The notes: generated by a model from the sequence alone, not told the origin. Counted from the first letter of the stretch, positions 45,696 through 55,457 are shown. The stretch: 64,000 nt of DNA from Hyalangium ruber (GCF_034259325.1 NZ_JAXIVS010000025.1:35894-99893), one strand, 5' to 3'. Program-made: numbers and translations.

Positions 45696-48617
45696 CTACC
45701 TCGCGGCCAGGGAGCGGGAGATCTCCCGGGCGCGGTCCGCCCAGTCCGGCCCCAGGGTGCGGTAGGTCTCAAGGGCCGCGGTGGACAGCTCGCGGCGGCG
45801 CGCCGGCTCCACCCCGAGCCCGCCCAGGGCGCGTGCCAGCCCCCAGCGCGTCTCGGCCAGCTCCTGCGGGTCCCCTCCCCCAGGCGTCTTCTCGCGCAGC
45901 GCGAGCGACGCCTCGAAGGCCTCGCGCGCCAGGGCGTAGTGCCTCCGGTCGAGGTGGGCGAGCCCCACACCCTTGAGCGGGAAGGCCAGGTTGGGGTGCG
46001 AAGGCCCCAGGCCTCGACGGAGGATCACCAGCGCCTGCTCGAAGTTCCGAAGCGCGGCCTCGCTCTCCCCGAGCGCCAGCAGCGTCTCTCCGATGTTGCT
46101 GACGAGCACCCCCACGTCGATGTGCTCGGCCCCCAGGTTGGCCTCCAGAATCCCCCGCGCCCGCTCGTAGGCCGTGAGCGAGCCCGCGTAGTCCTTGCGC
46201 ATGAAGCGCAGCACGCCGATGGCCATGAGCGTCTCGCCCCGGCGGCGGTGCTCGGCCCCCAGCGTGCGCTCGAAGATGGCGTCGGCGCGCTCGGCGTGGG
46301 CCAGGGCCGCGGCGTAGTCGCCCCGGAACATCTCCGCCTGGGACAGGGCGGCCTCGCAGTGGCCGACGTCCGGAGCGTCCTCCCCCTGCGCCGCGCGGTA
46401 GATGTTGGCGGCCTGTTCGATCTCGCGCCGCCCCTGCTCCACCTGCCCCAGGCGCTCGATCTGGAGCACCCCCAGGGCCCGCCGCGTGGTGGCGACATCG
46501 GGATGGCCCGGCCCCCAGGCGGCGAGACTCAGCGCGAGCGCCCGCTGGTAGTCGGCCAGGGCCTTCGGGGCCTCTCCCGTCGCGGCGAAGGCGATGGCCC
46601 GGCCGCGCAGCAACGGAACGAGCCGGACCTCTTCGACGCGACGCGCGGTCGCCTCCGCCAGTGCCTGGGTGAAGGTCTCCACGGCCTCGCGGTGCTGCCC
46701 CCCCGCCATCTGGATGTTGCCCCGGGCGTGCGCCACGTCGAGGCGCCGCCGGTCGTCTCCATGGCCCAGCCGGCGCAGCCACGCATCGGCCTGCCGTACC
46801 CACTCCCGCGCCTCCTCGAGGGGACGGTGGCTCGCCCCAGCGTCCCGGGCGAGCGTGAGCCACGTGTCGGCCACCAGCTCGTCATGCCGGCTCTCGGTGG
46901 CGACCTCCAGGGCATCGCGCAGCCGGGCCTCCCCCTCGGCGGAACGGCCGTGCTGGAGCTCCAGCCGTCCCCGGAGCAGCAGCACCTCGCCCCGCGCCGG
47001 TAGGTACGCCAGGCGCGTCTCCACTTGCTCGGCCTTGCCCAGCTCGGCGCTCGCCTCGGCGAGCTCTCCCGCCGCCAGCAAGGCCTCGCCGCGCGCCAGG
47101 TGCCGCCGCAGCGCATCGAGCTGCTCCAGCCCCTGCGTCTCCTTGGGCGGAGGCAGTCCCAGCCGGAGGACTCCCGAGTCCGCGCACACCCCAAGGTCTC
47201 CCAGGCCATCGAGGATGGCGCCACTGCGCTCGGCCGACCGCGCGGGATGGGTGGTGAACACCTCGGTGGCAGCGGCAAGGGAGCGCTTACGGGCAGAGAG
47301 GCACTCCATGCGCCGGTCGAGCAGCTCGGGGGACTGCACATGCCGCACGTGGGTGGCTTCGCAGGCGTCCTGGCTGGCGGCGAGCCAGCGCTCGGCGTAC
47401 TGATCGAGCCGCGCTTCCACCGCGCGCCAGGCGTCGGCGGCATAGGAGAAGCGGGTGTCGAGCAGCGCGGTCCTCACCCGTTGCCTGGCGGCCTCGTCCC
47501 AGACGCCCGCCAGCTCCGCGGCGGAAGTCTCGCACCGAGGCCGTAGGTCCTGGAGGTAGAGCGAAGCAGCGCTCGTCCCAGCGACGAGGAGCGTGATCGC
47601 CCCCACCGCGACGAGGCGGCGACGCGACCGGCCATGATCCCGGGTCAGCGCCTCGAGGAGCGCCTCCATCGTCGGGAAGCGCTCCTCCGGTCGCGGTGAC
47701 AGCCCGCGATCGATCGTCTCCCAGAGCCAGCGCGCATGGAGCTCGGCGGGGCGTGCCCGGCGCTGGGCCTCTCCAGGCTCGCCAGCCGCGCGAGCGAAGG
47801 CGAAGTCAGCGAAGGGCCGCTCGCCATAGAGGGCTTCATAGAGCGAGACGCAGAAACTGAACTGGTCGGTCCGCGCGTCGAGCGCCCCACCCGAGAACTG
47901 CTCCGGAGCCATGTAGCCGGGCGTACCCGACACACCGGCACTGCCCGCCCCTGCCCCTGCCCCCGCCAGGGCCACCGCCGCGCCCGCTACCTCCTCGCGC
48001 GCGGGCGCCGTCGCCAGCGCGAGGCCGAAGTCCAGCACCCGCACCCGCCCATCCCCGGCGACCAGGACGTTGTCGGGCTTGAAGTCACGGTGAACGATAC
48101 CCGCCTGGTGTGCCGCGGAGAGGCCCGTGCCAGCCGCCACATAGGCCGACAGGATCTCCCGCCACGAGCGTCCCGGCGCCCGCTGCCACTGTCGCAAGCT
48201 GCCGCCTTTGACGAACTCCATGGCGATGAATACGTCGCCATCGGGCAGCACGCCGGCCTCGTAGACCGCGACCACGTTGGGGTGCGACAGGCGGGCCAGG
48301 GCCTGGGCCTCGCGCAGGAGTCGCTCCTGAGCCACCCCTTCCCCATCGCGCCGCTGCGGCCGAACGACCTTGATCGCCACCTTGCGATCGAGCCGCTCGT
48401 CGAAGGCGGCGAACACCATGCCCATGCCGCCCACCCCAAGCTCCTCGAGCAGCACGAAGCGCTCGAGCCGGCGAGGAGGCATCTCCCGCCGCGAGCCCTC
48501 GGTACACTCGGCGGGCGTGTCCTTGCCGGAAGCGGGCTGCGCGGCCGCCGCATCGTCGACGGTGGGAGCGGTGGCGGCGGCTCGGCCGTCGGGTCGTCGC
48601 GGGAAGCGAGGCGGCAT
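45696..48617 (-). CDS. Ser/Thr protein kinase with TPR outer domain
   Basis: 973 residues. Hanks-type kinase at about 52-325: GVGGMGMVF (61-69), AIKVV with Lys83, HRDFKPDN (176-183), DFG (196-198), APE (237-239). A membrane segment at about 334-355 (LVAVGAITLLVAGTSAASLY) separates it from an outer C-terminal part. That part runs about 600 residues and contains tetratricopeptide-like repeats (LGEVLL..., YAAALAHAERADAIFERTLG). The HRDFKPDN form is typical of the large myxobacterial kinase group. The long outer domain probably senses or binds a partner. A shorter start at residue 46 is possible. Confidence 0.93.
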   Translation of the reverse strand: MPPRFPRRPDGRAAATAPTVDDAAAAQPASGKDTPAECTEGSRREMPPRRLERFVLLEELGVGGMGMVFAAFDERLDRKVAIKVVRPQRRDGEGVAQERLLREAQALARLSHPNVVAVYEAGVLPDGDVFIAMEFVKGGSLRQWQRAPGRSWREILSAYVAAGTGLSAAHQAGIVHRDFKPDNVLVAGDGRVRVLDFGLALATAPAREEVAGAAVALAGAGAGAGSAGVSGTPGYMAPEQFSGGALDARTDQFSFCVSLYEALYGERPFADFAFARAAGEPGEAQRRARPAELHARWLWETIDRGLSPRPEERFPTMEALLEALTRDHGRSRRRLVAVGAITLLVAGTSAASLYLQDLRPRCETSAAELAGVWDEAARQRVRTALLDTRFSYAADAWRAVEARLDQYAERWLAASQDACEATHVRHVQSPELLDRRMECLSARKRSLAAATEVFTTHPARSAERSGAILDGLGDLGVCADSGVLRLGLPPPKETQGLEQLDALRRHLARGEALLAAGELAEASAELGKAEQVETRLAYLPARGEVLLLRGRLELQHGRSAEGEARLRDALEVATESRHDELVADTWLTLARDAGASHRPLEEAREWVRQADAWLRRLGHGDDRRRLDVAHARGNIQMAGGQHREAVETFTQALAEATARRVEEVRLVPLLRGRAIAFAATGEAPKALADYQRALALSLAAWGPGHPDVATTRRALGVLQIERLGQVEQGRREIEQAANIYRAAQGEDAPDVGHCEAALSQAEMFRGDYAAALAHAERADAIFERTLGAEHRRRGETLMAIGVLRFMRKDYAGSLTAYERARGILEANLGAEHIDVGVLVSNIGETLLALGESEAALRNFEQALVILRRGLGPSHPNLAFPLKGVGLAHLDRRHYALAREAFEASLALREKTPGGGDPQELAETRWGLARALGGLGVEPARRRELSTAALETYRTLGPDWADRAREISRSLAAR

Positions 48618-48654
48618 GCGGGGACTCGGGCCCCCTATTTATCACGGAGTCCTC

Positions 48655-48840
48655 TCACTTCTTGCGGAGGACCTGGGCCGGGAGGTTGCGGCGCGCCGGG
48701 TCCAGCAGGGCCACCACGAAGGCCGCGATGGGCACGGGCAAGGCTACGAGCGCGAGGATGAAGGCGAGACGGAAGACACGAAAAAGAAAGCGCAGGCAGG
48801 CGCGCACCCAGGCGCGCACCGCCTTGAAGAAGGCAGGCAT
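48655..48840 (-). CDS. Small membrane protein
   Basis: 61 residues from the ATG at 48840; a TTG at 48858 is in frame. Strongly basic N-terminal amphipathic helix (FFKAVRAWVRACLRFLFRVF) followed by one hydrophobic segment (LAFILALVALPVPIAAFVVA). Likely a single-span inner membrane protein. No family recognised. It lies downstream of the 100-residue secreted protein gene. Confidence 0.5.
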   Translation of the reverse strand: MPAFFKAVRAWVRACLRFLFRVFRLAFILALVALPVPIAAFVVALLDPARRNLPAQVLRKK

Positions 48841-48891
48841 GGCGAACTCCACGAGCAAGAAGAAGGTTCCAGGAACAGGCCCCGGAACGGC

Positions 48892-49194
48892 TCAGTGGAG
48901 GAGCGCGCGATGCACGAGGAAGAGGCGCCGGAGAGGACTCGGCACCTGGACCGGTTGGATGATCCGAGGCTCGCGGGAAACCCGCGCCCGAGGCCGCTCC
49001 AAGCGGAGCACCGAACGTCCGACCCGTGCCTCGGCTTCAGCCGCTGGACGCTGCCTCGCATGCTCGCAAAGCGCCGCGACGGCCCCAACCCAGGCGTCCG
49101 GCAAGGCACGCGCCGACACGCCCGCCCCCAGGAGGGCGAGGCACGCCAGTGCCATCCGCAACCAGCGAGCCGTGGAGTGAAGGGAGCCGGACAT
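48892..49194 (-). CDS. Small secreted protein, unknown
   Basis: 100 residues. Signal peptide with hydrophobic core MALACLALLGAGVSARA; the mature part is Arg-rich (RVGRSVLRLERPRARVSREP). GAGG stands 5 bases before the ATG. No family recognised. The gene is real by ribosome site and signal peptide but small. Confidence 0.5.
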   Translation of the reverse strand: MSGSLHSTARWLRMALACLALLGAGVSARALPDAWVGAVAALCEHARQRPAAEAEARVGRSVLRLERPRARVSREPRIIQPVQVPSPLRRLFLVHRALLH

Positions 49195-49259
49195 CCGGCC
49201 TCAACCTAGCCATGGGCACCCGCGCGTCAAATCGTGGACGCGGCGGACGCCCGGTGGGC

Positions 49260-49856
49260 TCAGAACGTGTACTTCACCCGCGGGAACAGCGCGAACGTGG
49301 GGATGTTCGGACCGATGACGTAGCGCGCCATGAAGTCCGCGCCCACCGAGAAGTGGTCCATCATCGTCGCGTACTCGATGCCCACGCCCACGCCCGCGTT
49401 GGGCGCGTGGATGGTGCGCCCCGGATCGCCCTCCGTGTTCACCGGTGCCGGATCCAGCCGCGTGTAGCCGGCCGCCACCTTCGGCGACAGGTAGAGCCGG
49501 TCCGCCAGCCGCACGTTGTACGCCGCCGTCACGTCTCCGAACGCCACCGTGAAGTTGTCCGAGAGCGCACAGACATCCGTGTTCGGCAGGTAGCCCGCGA
49601 AGCAGTTCGCCGCCGAGGAGCCCAGCCCGAAGTGAACGCCGAGCGACAGGGTCTCCGTCAGGTCATACCCCACGCCCAGCTGCAGGTACGACTGCGCGTT
49701 CGAATAGGCGTTCTCCCCGCCCAGCGTGAAGAACACCCCGACGTCCGTCTCGGTGAAGAACCCGCGCCGAGGCTTGAACTCCACGCCCTCTGGAGGCGTG
49801 GCCGCCAGTGCGGAAGAGGACAGCGCGAGCGCGGCGACCCACAGACACTTCTTCAC
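49260..49856 (-). CDS. cglE: Small outer-membrane beta-barrel, CglE-like gliding protein
   Basis: 198 residues from a GTG at 49856 with GGGAGG 5-6 bases before it. Signal peptide (KKCLWVAALALSSSALA). The mature protein alternates polar and hydrophobic residues in about eight strands, ending in an aromatic KYTF, the usual C-terminal barrel signal. Blocks such as FKPRRGFFTETDVGVFF and LGVHFGLGSSAANCF match my memory of the CglE adventurous-motility proteins; no alignment was possible. It follows the histidine kinase gene and lies at the end of a gliding-motility locus, which supports the assignment. Confidence 0.65.
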   Translation of the reverse strand: MKKCLWVAALALSSSALAATPPEGVEFKPRRGFFTETDVGVFFTLGGENAYSNAQSYLQLGVGYDLTETLSLGVHFGLGSSAANCFAGYLPNTDVCALSDNFTVAFGDVTAAYNVRLADRLYLSPKVAAGYTRLDPAPVNTEGDPGRTIHAPNAGVGVGIEYATMMDHFSVGADFMARYVIGPNIPTFALFPRVKYTF

Positions 49857-49987
49857 GGAACCTCCCGAAGCAGCCCTCCCAGGAACATCCGGAAGTGGCG
49901 CTGGACGTTAATGACGCCCCCCACACTCCGGCAACGCTCCACAGGCCCGGCAACGGGGCGGAACGTCCTCCACTCCACGCCTCGGGC

Positions 49988-51283
49988 TCACTCGATGGGG
50001 CGCAAGTCCGTTCGAGAGCCGGGGCTGGTGACCATCGACTCGGTGCGCGGCGGCGTGCGCGGCAGATACACCGTGAAACAGGAGCCCTCGCCCGGCCGGC
50101 TCTGCACGTCGATGCGGCCGCCGTGCGCGGTGACGATGCCGTGGACCACCGCCAGCCCCAGGCCCGTGCCCATGCCCGGCGCCTTGGTGGTGAAGAAGGG
50201 CTGGAAGAGCTTGCGCATCGTCTCCGGCGACATGCCCGCGCCCGTGTCCCGCACCTGCACGAAGACGCCCTCCCCCTCCTGGCGCGTGGACAGGCTCACC
50301 TTGCCCCCCGCGTTCGTGGCCTGGCCGGCGTTCACCAGCAGGTTCAGCAGCACCTGGCCGATCTGCCGGGGCCTGCCCATCAGCCTGCCCACCTCTTCCA
50401 TGTGCGTCTCCACCTGGCAGTGGAGCAGCTGGTTGTGGGCGATGCGCAGCGCCGTCTGCGCCTCGGCGTTCAGGTCGTACTCGACATAGGCCTCGGGGTC
50501 TCCCCGCGAGAAGCGCCGCAGGTCGGCGACGATGTCGTTGACGCGCTGGACTCCGTCCAACGTCATCGGCAGCACCTCGTCCACGTACTCCTTCAGCTCC
50601 TTGGACAGGGAGGTCTGCTGCTTGAGCTCGTCGTAGAGCGAGTGGATGTTGCTGGTGACGAAGCTCATGGGGTTGTTGATCTCATGGGCCACGCCGGCCG
50701 CCATCATCCCCAGGCTGGAGAGCTTCTCCTGCTCGAGCGCGCGCTGGTGGACCTGCCGCAGCTCGTCCTGCTGCTGGATGACCTTCTGCAGCGCGCTCTG
50801 CAGCAGCGCCGTGCGCTGCTCGGCGATCAGGAAGCTGATGATGCCCAGCATGTCGAAGGCCACCGGCAACCACGGATCACACCCGGCCCAGATCGCCGCC
50901 CCGTTGGTGAGCAGCAGGTAGAAGAACGCCCGCGTGCGCTCTCGCCCTCCGGGCCCGTGCAGCCAGATCATGTTCAGCGGCACGTAGAGCCAGAGGATCA
51001 CCGACCAGTTCACGAAGGGGCCGTAGACCACGAAGCTCAGACCGCTGGCGATCATCCGCACGGTCTCTGCCACGTCCCGGCTCGTCCACTTCGCCAAGCG
51101 CTCGATGAACAGGAAGTTCAGCAGCATCATCACCGGCAGCACGGTGACGAGCACCACGGTCGCGTCCCAGTGCCCCCAGAACTGGATGATGAGCGCGAGG
51201 TTGAAAAGGATCGCGCCCACGTTCCGGAGCCTTCGCAGGTTCGGGTGGAGGTGGTCCGGAACCACGGTCGGCTGTTGGACCAT
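49988..51283 (-). CDS. Membrane sensor histidine kinase
   Basis: 431 residues. About five or six membrane segments in residues 20-175, a short coiled linker, then the transmitter: H-box GVAHEINNPM (His about 200), N-box LLNLLVNAGQA, DTGAGM and GTGLGLAVVHG. No extracytoplasmic loop is large enough for a classical sensor, so the membrane part itself may sense. No response regulator is nearby. Placed between gltG and the CglE-like gene, it may control or respond to gliding-gene expression, which is inference. Confidence 0.9.
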   Translation of the reverse strand: MVQQPTVVPDHLHPNLRRLRNVGAILFNLALIIQFWGHWDATVVLVTVLPVMMLLNFLFIERLAKWTSRDVAETVRMIASGLSFVVYGPFVNWSVILWLYVPLNMIWLHGPGGRERTRAFFYLLLTNGAAIWAGCDPWLPVAFDMLGIISFLIAEQRTALLQSALQKVIQQQDELRQVHQRALEQEKLSSLGMMAAGVAHEINNPMSFVTSNIHSLYDELKQQTSLSKELKEYVDEVLPMTLDGVQRVNDIVADLRRFSRGDPEAYVEYDLNAEAQTALRIAHNQLLHCQVETHMEEVGRLMGRPRQIGQVLLNLLVNAGQATNAGGKVSLSTRQEGEGVFVQVRDTGAGMSPETMRKLFQPFFTTKAPGMGTGLGLAVVHGIVTAHGGRIDVQSRPGEGSCFTVYLPRTPPRTESMVTSPGSRTDLRPIE

Positions 51284-51381
51284 TAACTCCGCTCAAGAGT
51301 GGAACAGGAACGGGCCTGTCCGGCAGTTCTTGGTTTCGATACCGGCTGAAACGTCTTTCCTTCTCATAATACAGAGTGGCC

Positions 51382-51458
51382 TGCGGGATGGGCCAGCAAT
51401 TCCGGCATCCCGCAACGAAGAACCCCCGGGCTCCAGCAACGCGGAGCACCGGGGGTTC
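51382..51458 (-). terminator. Two tandem hairpins after gltG
   Basis: First in the direction of transcription: GGAGCACCGGGGGTTC (51443-51458) pairs with GAACCCCCGGGCTCC (51420-51434) with one bulge. Then TGCGGGATG (51382-51390) pairs with CATCCCGCA (51406-51414), a perfect 9-bp stem. Both lie in the 199-base gap between gltG and the histidine kinase gene. Neither is followed by a T-run, so factor-dependent or partial termination is likely. Confidence 0.5.
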
Positions 51459-51482
51459 AGGGCTTTCAGGCTTTCAAGCGGT

Positions 51483-53486
51483 TCAGCTCTCGTCCTCGCT
51501 GCCCGAGGGAGAGAAGAGCCAGGGGTACGTGACGGCCACCACGCCGCCGCCCTTGGGCTCGGGGAACTTCCAGCGGCGGATGCGCGAGAGCATGCAGTTC
51601 TCCGCCGTGGAGTTGCTCAGCGTCGTCTCCGCCACATTGGCCTCGGCGACCGCGCCCGTCGGGTCGATGGTGAAGGCCACCGCCACCTTGCCCGCGAGGC
51701 TGGGGTTCTTGTTCAATTCCGACTCGTAGCAGTATTTGATCTCATTCTGGTGACGCCGAATCACCTTGGCGATGACGTCCTTGTCCAGGCCGCCGATGAC
51801 CGTCGTCTTGCCGGGGATGACCTTGGTGATGGCCTTGCCCTTGCCACCCAGGTCGATGCCGCCCGCGCCGCCGGTGCCGCGCCCGTTGCCCTGAGTGCCC
51901 AGGCCGCCGATGCCCAGCGCCGTGCCGCCACCGCCGGTGCCCTTGCCGCGCGAGCCGAGCCCGCCCACGCCCTGCGCATCCCCGAGCCCCGCGCCGGCCT
52001 TCAGGCCACCGAGCGAGTTGTTGATGCCAGTGCCCAGGCCACCCGGACCGAACACGTCCGAGGCGCCGCCCTTGAGGCCCTTGAAGGCGCCCAGCAGGCC
52101 CACGTTGCCCACCACCTGCCGGTCCTTCTCCTTCTTGGTCTTGTCCACCACGCGAGTGCCGGGCTTGGAGGGATCGGCCTCCTGCTTCTTGGCCTCTTCC
52201 TTGCCGAACTTGCCCTCCTCGTCCTTCGCCTTGGCGCCCTCCTCCACCCCGGCCAGCTTCAGCTTCTTGATCTCGAGCTTCTTCTCCGGGGCGATGAGGA
52301 ACTTGGCCACCCGCTGCTGATTCTGGAGGATGTCATCCGCCGAGGGCGCCTCCGAGCGCGGCGTGAGCAGCATGGCCGCCAGCACGGCCGCGGCGGCCAG
52401 CATGGTGATGCAGGTGATCTTGAAGAAGGTGAAGTCCGCCTCATCGATGGTCGACACCTTGATGGCCGGCGAGGGGCGCACGTAGCGGACCACGAAGGAG
52501 ACCGCTCCGAACGAGACCTCGGCCCGATCATGCAGGCCCAGGGTGAAGACCTGGCCCTTGTCGGCCGCCGCCGGGGTGAGCTGGCCCGAGGCGCGCAGCG
52601 CGTCCTTGGTCCGCACATCGCCCTGCGTGGTGACGATGACGCCCGAGCCAGCCGGGGCGCGCAGCTCCACCTGGGTGCCCTTGCCCACCGCGAGCACGTG
52701 ACGCGCGCCCACCTCGGGAACGAAGACGTTGAAGAGGTTGCCCTTGCCCTCGCCGATGGTGACGGGCACGCCCTCGCGGAAGTGCTGCACCTCGAGCAGC
52801 GTGTCGCCCCAGAGCATCGCCACCTGGAGCACCTTCGCCTCGGCGGTCGGCAGCGCGCTGGGAGGCAGCGGCTCCTGCAGGTGCGCCGGCGTCTGGGCCT
52901 TCTTCATCACCGCCGCCACCGCGGCCGGAGCCACCACCGGGGTCCGAGTCACCGAAGCGACCGGAGCCGGCGCCGGAGCCACCGGCACGGGCGTCGGCGT
53001 CTGGCGCGCCTTGAGCCCAGGAGGCGTCATCGTCCGCGCGGGCGGAGTGACCACCTCGGGCACCATGGCGGCGCGCGGCGCGGGCGCGGGCGTCGGCGTG
53101 CGCTGCGTCACCGAGCCCTGGAAGCCCTTGCCGCTCGCGTGCGCGCCCGCGGGGATCTTGGGCGCCTCGTCCGCGCCGAAGAGCACCTCCACGCGGGACT
53201 CGCCCACCGTGAGCACGTCTCCGTGGGAGAGCGGCTTGGGCACCATCAGCCGCTGTCCGTCCACCTTCGTCCCGGACTCACTGCCGAGATCGATGGCCGT
53301 CACCCCGCCGTCCTTGTCCACCTTCAACATCAGGTGGAGGTTGGAGACACTGGGGTCCTGAATCTTCACCGCCGCCTGCGCTCCCGAGCCCACGATGATG
53401 CTCTCGGTGTCCGCGGTGGTCTCCACCGTGGAGCCGTCGGGTCCCGTGATGCGCAGCCTCAGTCCGTTGTTCTTCGCCGCCGCCAT
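51483..53486 (-). CDS. gltG: Gliding motility protein GltG (FHA and TonB-like)
   Basis: 667 residues. N-terminal FHA domain about 28-103 (IIVGSGAQA, SVSNLHLML, LGSESGTKV), a second beta-rich cytoplasmic stretch (about 205-340), one membrane segment (about 352-372, ITCITMLAAAAVLAAMLLT). A charged then Gly-rich periplasmic linker follows. The last about 100 residues (GLDKDVIAKVIRRHQNEIKY to the end) are the AgmX/PglI-type TonB-C-like domain. GltG is an inner-membrane part of the Agl-Glt machine, linking the cytoplasmic/motor side to the periplasm. It is the last gene of gltDEFG; no gltH, gltI or gltJ follows here. Confidence 0.88.
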   Translation of the reverse strand: MAAAKNNGLRLRITGPDGSTVETTADTESIIVGSGAQAAVKIQDPSVSNLHLMLKVDKDGGVTAIDLGSESGTKVDGQRLMVPKPLSHGDVLTVGESRVEVLFGADEAPKIPAGAHASGKGFQGSVTQRTPTPAPAPRAAMVPEVVTPPARTMTPPGLKARQTPTPVPVAPAPAPVASVTRTPVVAPAAVAAVMKKAQTPAHLQEPLPPSALPTAEAKVLQVAMLWGDTLLEVQHFREGVPVTIGEGKGNLFNVFVPEVGARHVLAVGKGTQVELRAPAGSGVIVTTQGDVRTKDALRASGQLTPAAADKGQVFTLGLHDRAEVSFGAVSFVVRYVRPSPAIKVSTIDEADFTFFKITCITMLAAAAVLAAMLLTPRSEAPSADDILQNQQRVAKFLIAPEKKLEIKKLKLAGVEEGAKAKDEEGKFGKEEAKKQEADPSKPGTRVVDKTKKEKDRQVVGNVGLLGAFKGLKGGASDVFGPGGLGTGINNSLGGLKAGAGLGDAQGVGGLGSRGKGTGGGGTALGIGGLGTQGNGRGTGGAGGIDLGGKGKAITKVIPGKTTVIGGLDKDVIAKVIRRHQNEIKYCYESELNKNPSLAGKVAVAFTIDPTGAVAEANVAETTLSNSTAENCMLSRIRRWKFPEPKGGGVVAVTYPWLFSPSGSEDES

Positions 53487-53539
53487 GAGGATCGTTCCCT
53501 TCCCCTTCCCACCCAGAAAAACGCGCGCCCCCCAAGGCG

Positions 53540-53818
53540 CTACAGGTTGTCCACCGACTTCTGCAACTCGGGGTTGAAGTTGTCCCGAACCTTGATGAGG
53601 CTCTGGAAGTCCGTCTTCTTCCGGTTCAAGACGTAGGAGCCCTCCGGCTTGGTGAGCTCACCCTCCACCGCCACGTCGGTGAAGTCGATGACCGTCTTCT
53701 TCCGGTAGATCGTCCGGTCTTCCTCCTGGATGATCTTCACCTCGGTCTTGTCCTGGGCCAGAGCCTGGCCCGTCCACAACGCCGCCGCCGCCACTACCGC
53801 CGATGCCAGTCGTTTCAT
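53540..53818 (-). CDS. gltF: Gliding motility protein GltF-like, small periplasmic
   Basis: 92 residues from the ATG at 53818 with GGAGG 7 bases upstream; the longer open frame includes non-coding sequence. Signal peptide (KRLASAVVAAAALWTGQALA), then an acidic/basic mature chain (TEVKIIQEEDRTIYRKKTVI). Its size and place between gltE and gltG match GltF/CglF of Myxococcus, a small Glt component needed for adventurous motility. Confidence 0.85.
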   Translation of the reverse strand: MKRLASAVVAAAALWTGQALAQDKTEVKIIQEEDRTIYRKKTVIDFTDVAVEGELTKPEGSYVLNRKKTDFQSLIKVRDNFNPELQKSVDNL

Positions 53819-54012
53819 CCGTCGCCTCCGTTCACCCATCGGTTGAGACAGCGGGTTCAAGAAGAGGTTCCCGCATGTTCTTGCAGGAGTCGATCCAATC
53901 CAAATGCCCTGGATCGTAAGGGACTTGCCCGGTGCCTGCCACGTCGCCTGCCCGGTCAGAGGAAAAAAGTTCCCACCGTGTCCGGTAGGTTTGTCCGTGT
54001 CGCCCATACCTT

Positions 54013-55419
54013 TCACGGAGCGGGCGAGGGAGCAGGCGTGGCGGCCGGGGCCTCCGGGGCCGCGCTCTCGGGAGCGGCGGCGGGAGTGCCCTCGGTGGGC
54101 GCGGGCTCGGCGGGGGTCGGCTCGGCGCCGGGGTTGACCTCCTCGGGAGGAGGCCCCTCCTGGCGCTCGGCCTCCTCGGAGACCTTGTTGAGCAGGGAGC
54201 CGTCGCCAGCGGGCGCACCCTCCTTCTTGGCGTCGGCGGCGGGCTGGAGCTGCCCGCTCTTCTGCATCGCCTGGATCCCCTGCACCTTGGCGTCGATCAT
54301 CTGCCGGTCCTGCGGCGTGGTGCTCTGCAGCCCCTTGCAGCGGTCGAGGAAGGACAGCGCCTTGTCCCAGCCGCCGCGCTCGGCGGCATAGGCCCAGCCG
54401 GCGCCGCACACGGCCTCCGGGTGGTCGGGGCGCACGGCGAGCACCTTCTCGAAGGCCTCGCCCGCGGCCAGGCCCTTCTTGGGGTCGCGGCCCTTCTGCC
54501 CGTCCAGCGCGAAGGCGAAGTAGAGCTGGCCTTCGTAGGTGAGCGGATCGAGCTCCACCGCCCGGGCGAAGGCGCGCTCGGCGCCCACGTAGTCGCGGTA
54601 CGAGAGCGCCATGGCGCCGATGTTCATGTGGCCCGGGGCGAACTTCTCATCGAGCGACACGGCCTTCTGGAACTGGGCCAGCGCGCGCGGACGATCGTTC
54701 AGCTTCAGGTAGATCATCCCCAGGTTGTTGTAGACGCCCGGATCGTTCTCCGCGAGCTTGCGCGCGTTGCCGCTCACCAGCTCGGCGAGCCGGTACTGGC
54801 CCTGGTCATAGTAGATGAGGGCCAGGTTCTTGTACGCGTCCGGGTTGTCCTTGCTGCGGGCCAGCACGCTGCGGGCGGTGGCCTCGGCCTGCTCGAAGCG
54901 GCCCGCCAGCCGGTAGGCCACGGTGAGGTTGTTGAGCAGCGCCACGTCGTGCTCGCGGCCCGGAGCCTTCAGGGCCTTCTCGTACAACGAGATGGCCAGG
55001 TCGAACTTCTCCTGCACGCGGTAGAGCCGGCCCAGGTTCAGCAGCGAGGGCTGGTGGTTGGCGTCCAGGAAGAGGACCTTCTCGTAGGCGGTCTGGGCAT
55101 CGGCGAGCCGGCCCTGGCGCTCGGCGATGAGGCCCAGGTTGAACTGGGCGTTGAGGCTCTGCGGCGCCTTCTCCACCACCTGCTCGAAGCCCTTGCGCGA
55201 GGCCTCGTAGTCGCCGGCGTCGAAGGACGCGAGCGCCGAGGCGAACAGCTCGTTGGGACCAGCCCCCGGAGGCGCAGGCCGAGGCGCCGGAGCGGCGGCC
55301 TTGGCGGGCGCCGTCGTGGGCGCCACCGAGGCGGTGGGCGTGGACTTGACCTGAGGCGCCGTGGCGCACGCCGTGGTGAAAGCCAGGGCGGCGGTGGCGA
55401 GCGTGCGGGTGATCGTCAT
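54013..55419 (-). CDS. gltE: Gliding motility TPR lipoprotein GltE
   Basis: 468 residues from the ATG at 55419 (AGGAAAG upstream). A GTG at 55461 overlaps the gltD stop (55458) and could add 14 residues. Lipoprotein signal with lipobox TTAC, then TPR repeats through the middle (FNLGLIAERQGRLADAQTAY, LLNLGRLYRVQEKFDLAISL, YNNLGMIYLKLNDRPRALAQ) and a Pro/Ala-rich C-terminus. This matches GltE (AglT), an outer-membrane-anchored periplasmic scaffold of the gliding complex. Translational coupling with gltD is likely. Confidence 0.9.
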   Translation of the reverse strand: MTITRTLATAALAFTTACATAPQVKSTPTASVAPTTAPAKAAAPAPRPAPPGAGPNELFASALASFDAGDYEASRKGFEQVVEKAPQSLNAQFNLGLIAERQGRLADAQTAYEKVLFLDANHQPSLLNLGRLYRVQEKFDLAISLYEKALKAPGREHDVALLNNLTVAYRLAGRFEQAEATARSVLARSKDNPDAYKNLALIYYDQGQYRLAELVSGNARKLAENDPGVYNNLGMIYLKLNDRPRALAQFQKAVSLDEKFAPGHMNIGAMALSYRDYVGAERAFARAVELDPLTYEGQLYFAFALDGQKGRDPKKGLAAGEAFEKVLAVRPDHPEAVCGAGWAYAAERGGWDKALSFLDRCKGLQSTTPQDRQMIDAKVQGIQAMQKSGQLQPAADAKKEGAPAGDGSLLNKVSEEAERQEGPPPEEVNPGAEPTPAEPAPTEGTPAAAPESAAPEAPAATPAPSPAP

Positions 55420-55457
55420 GACGGTCTTTCCTGCGAGGACCTGGGAACGGGTGCGCA

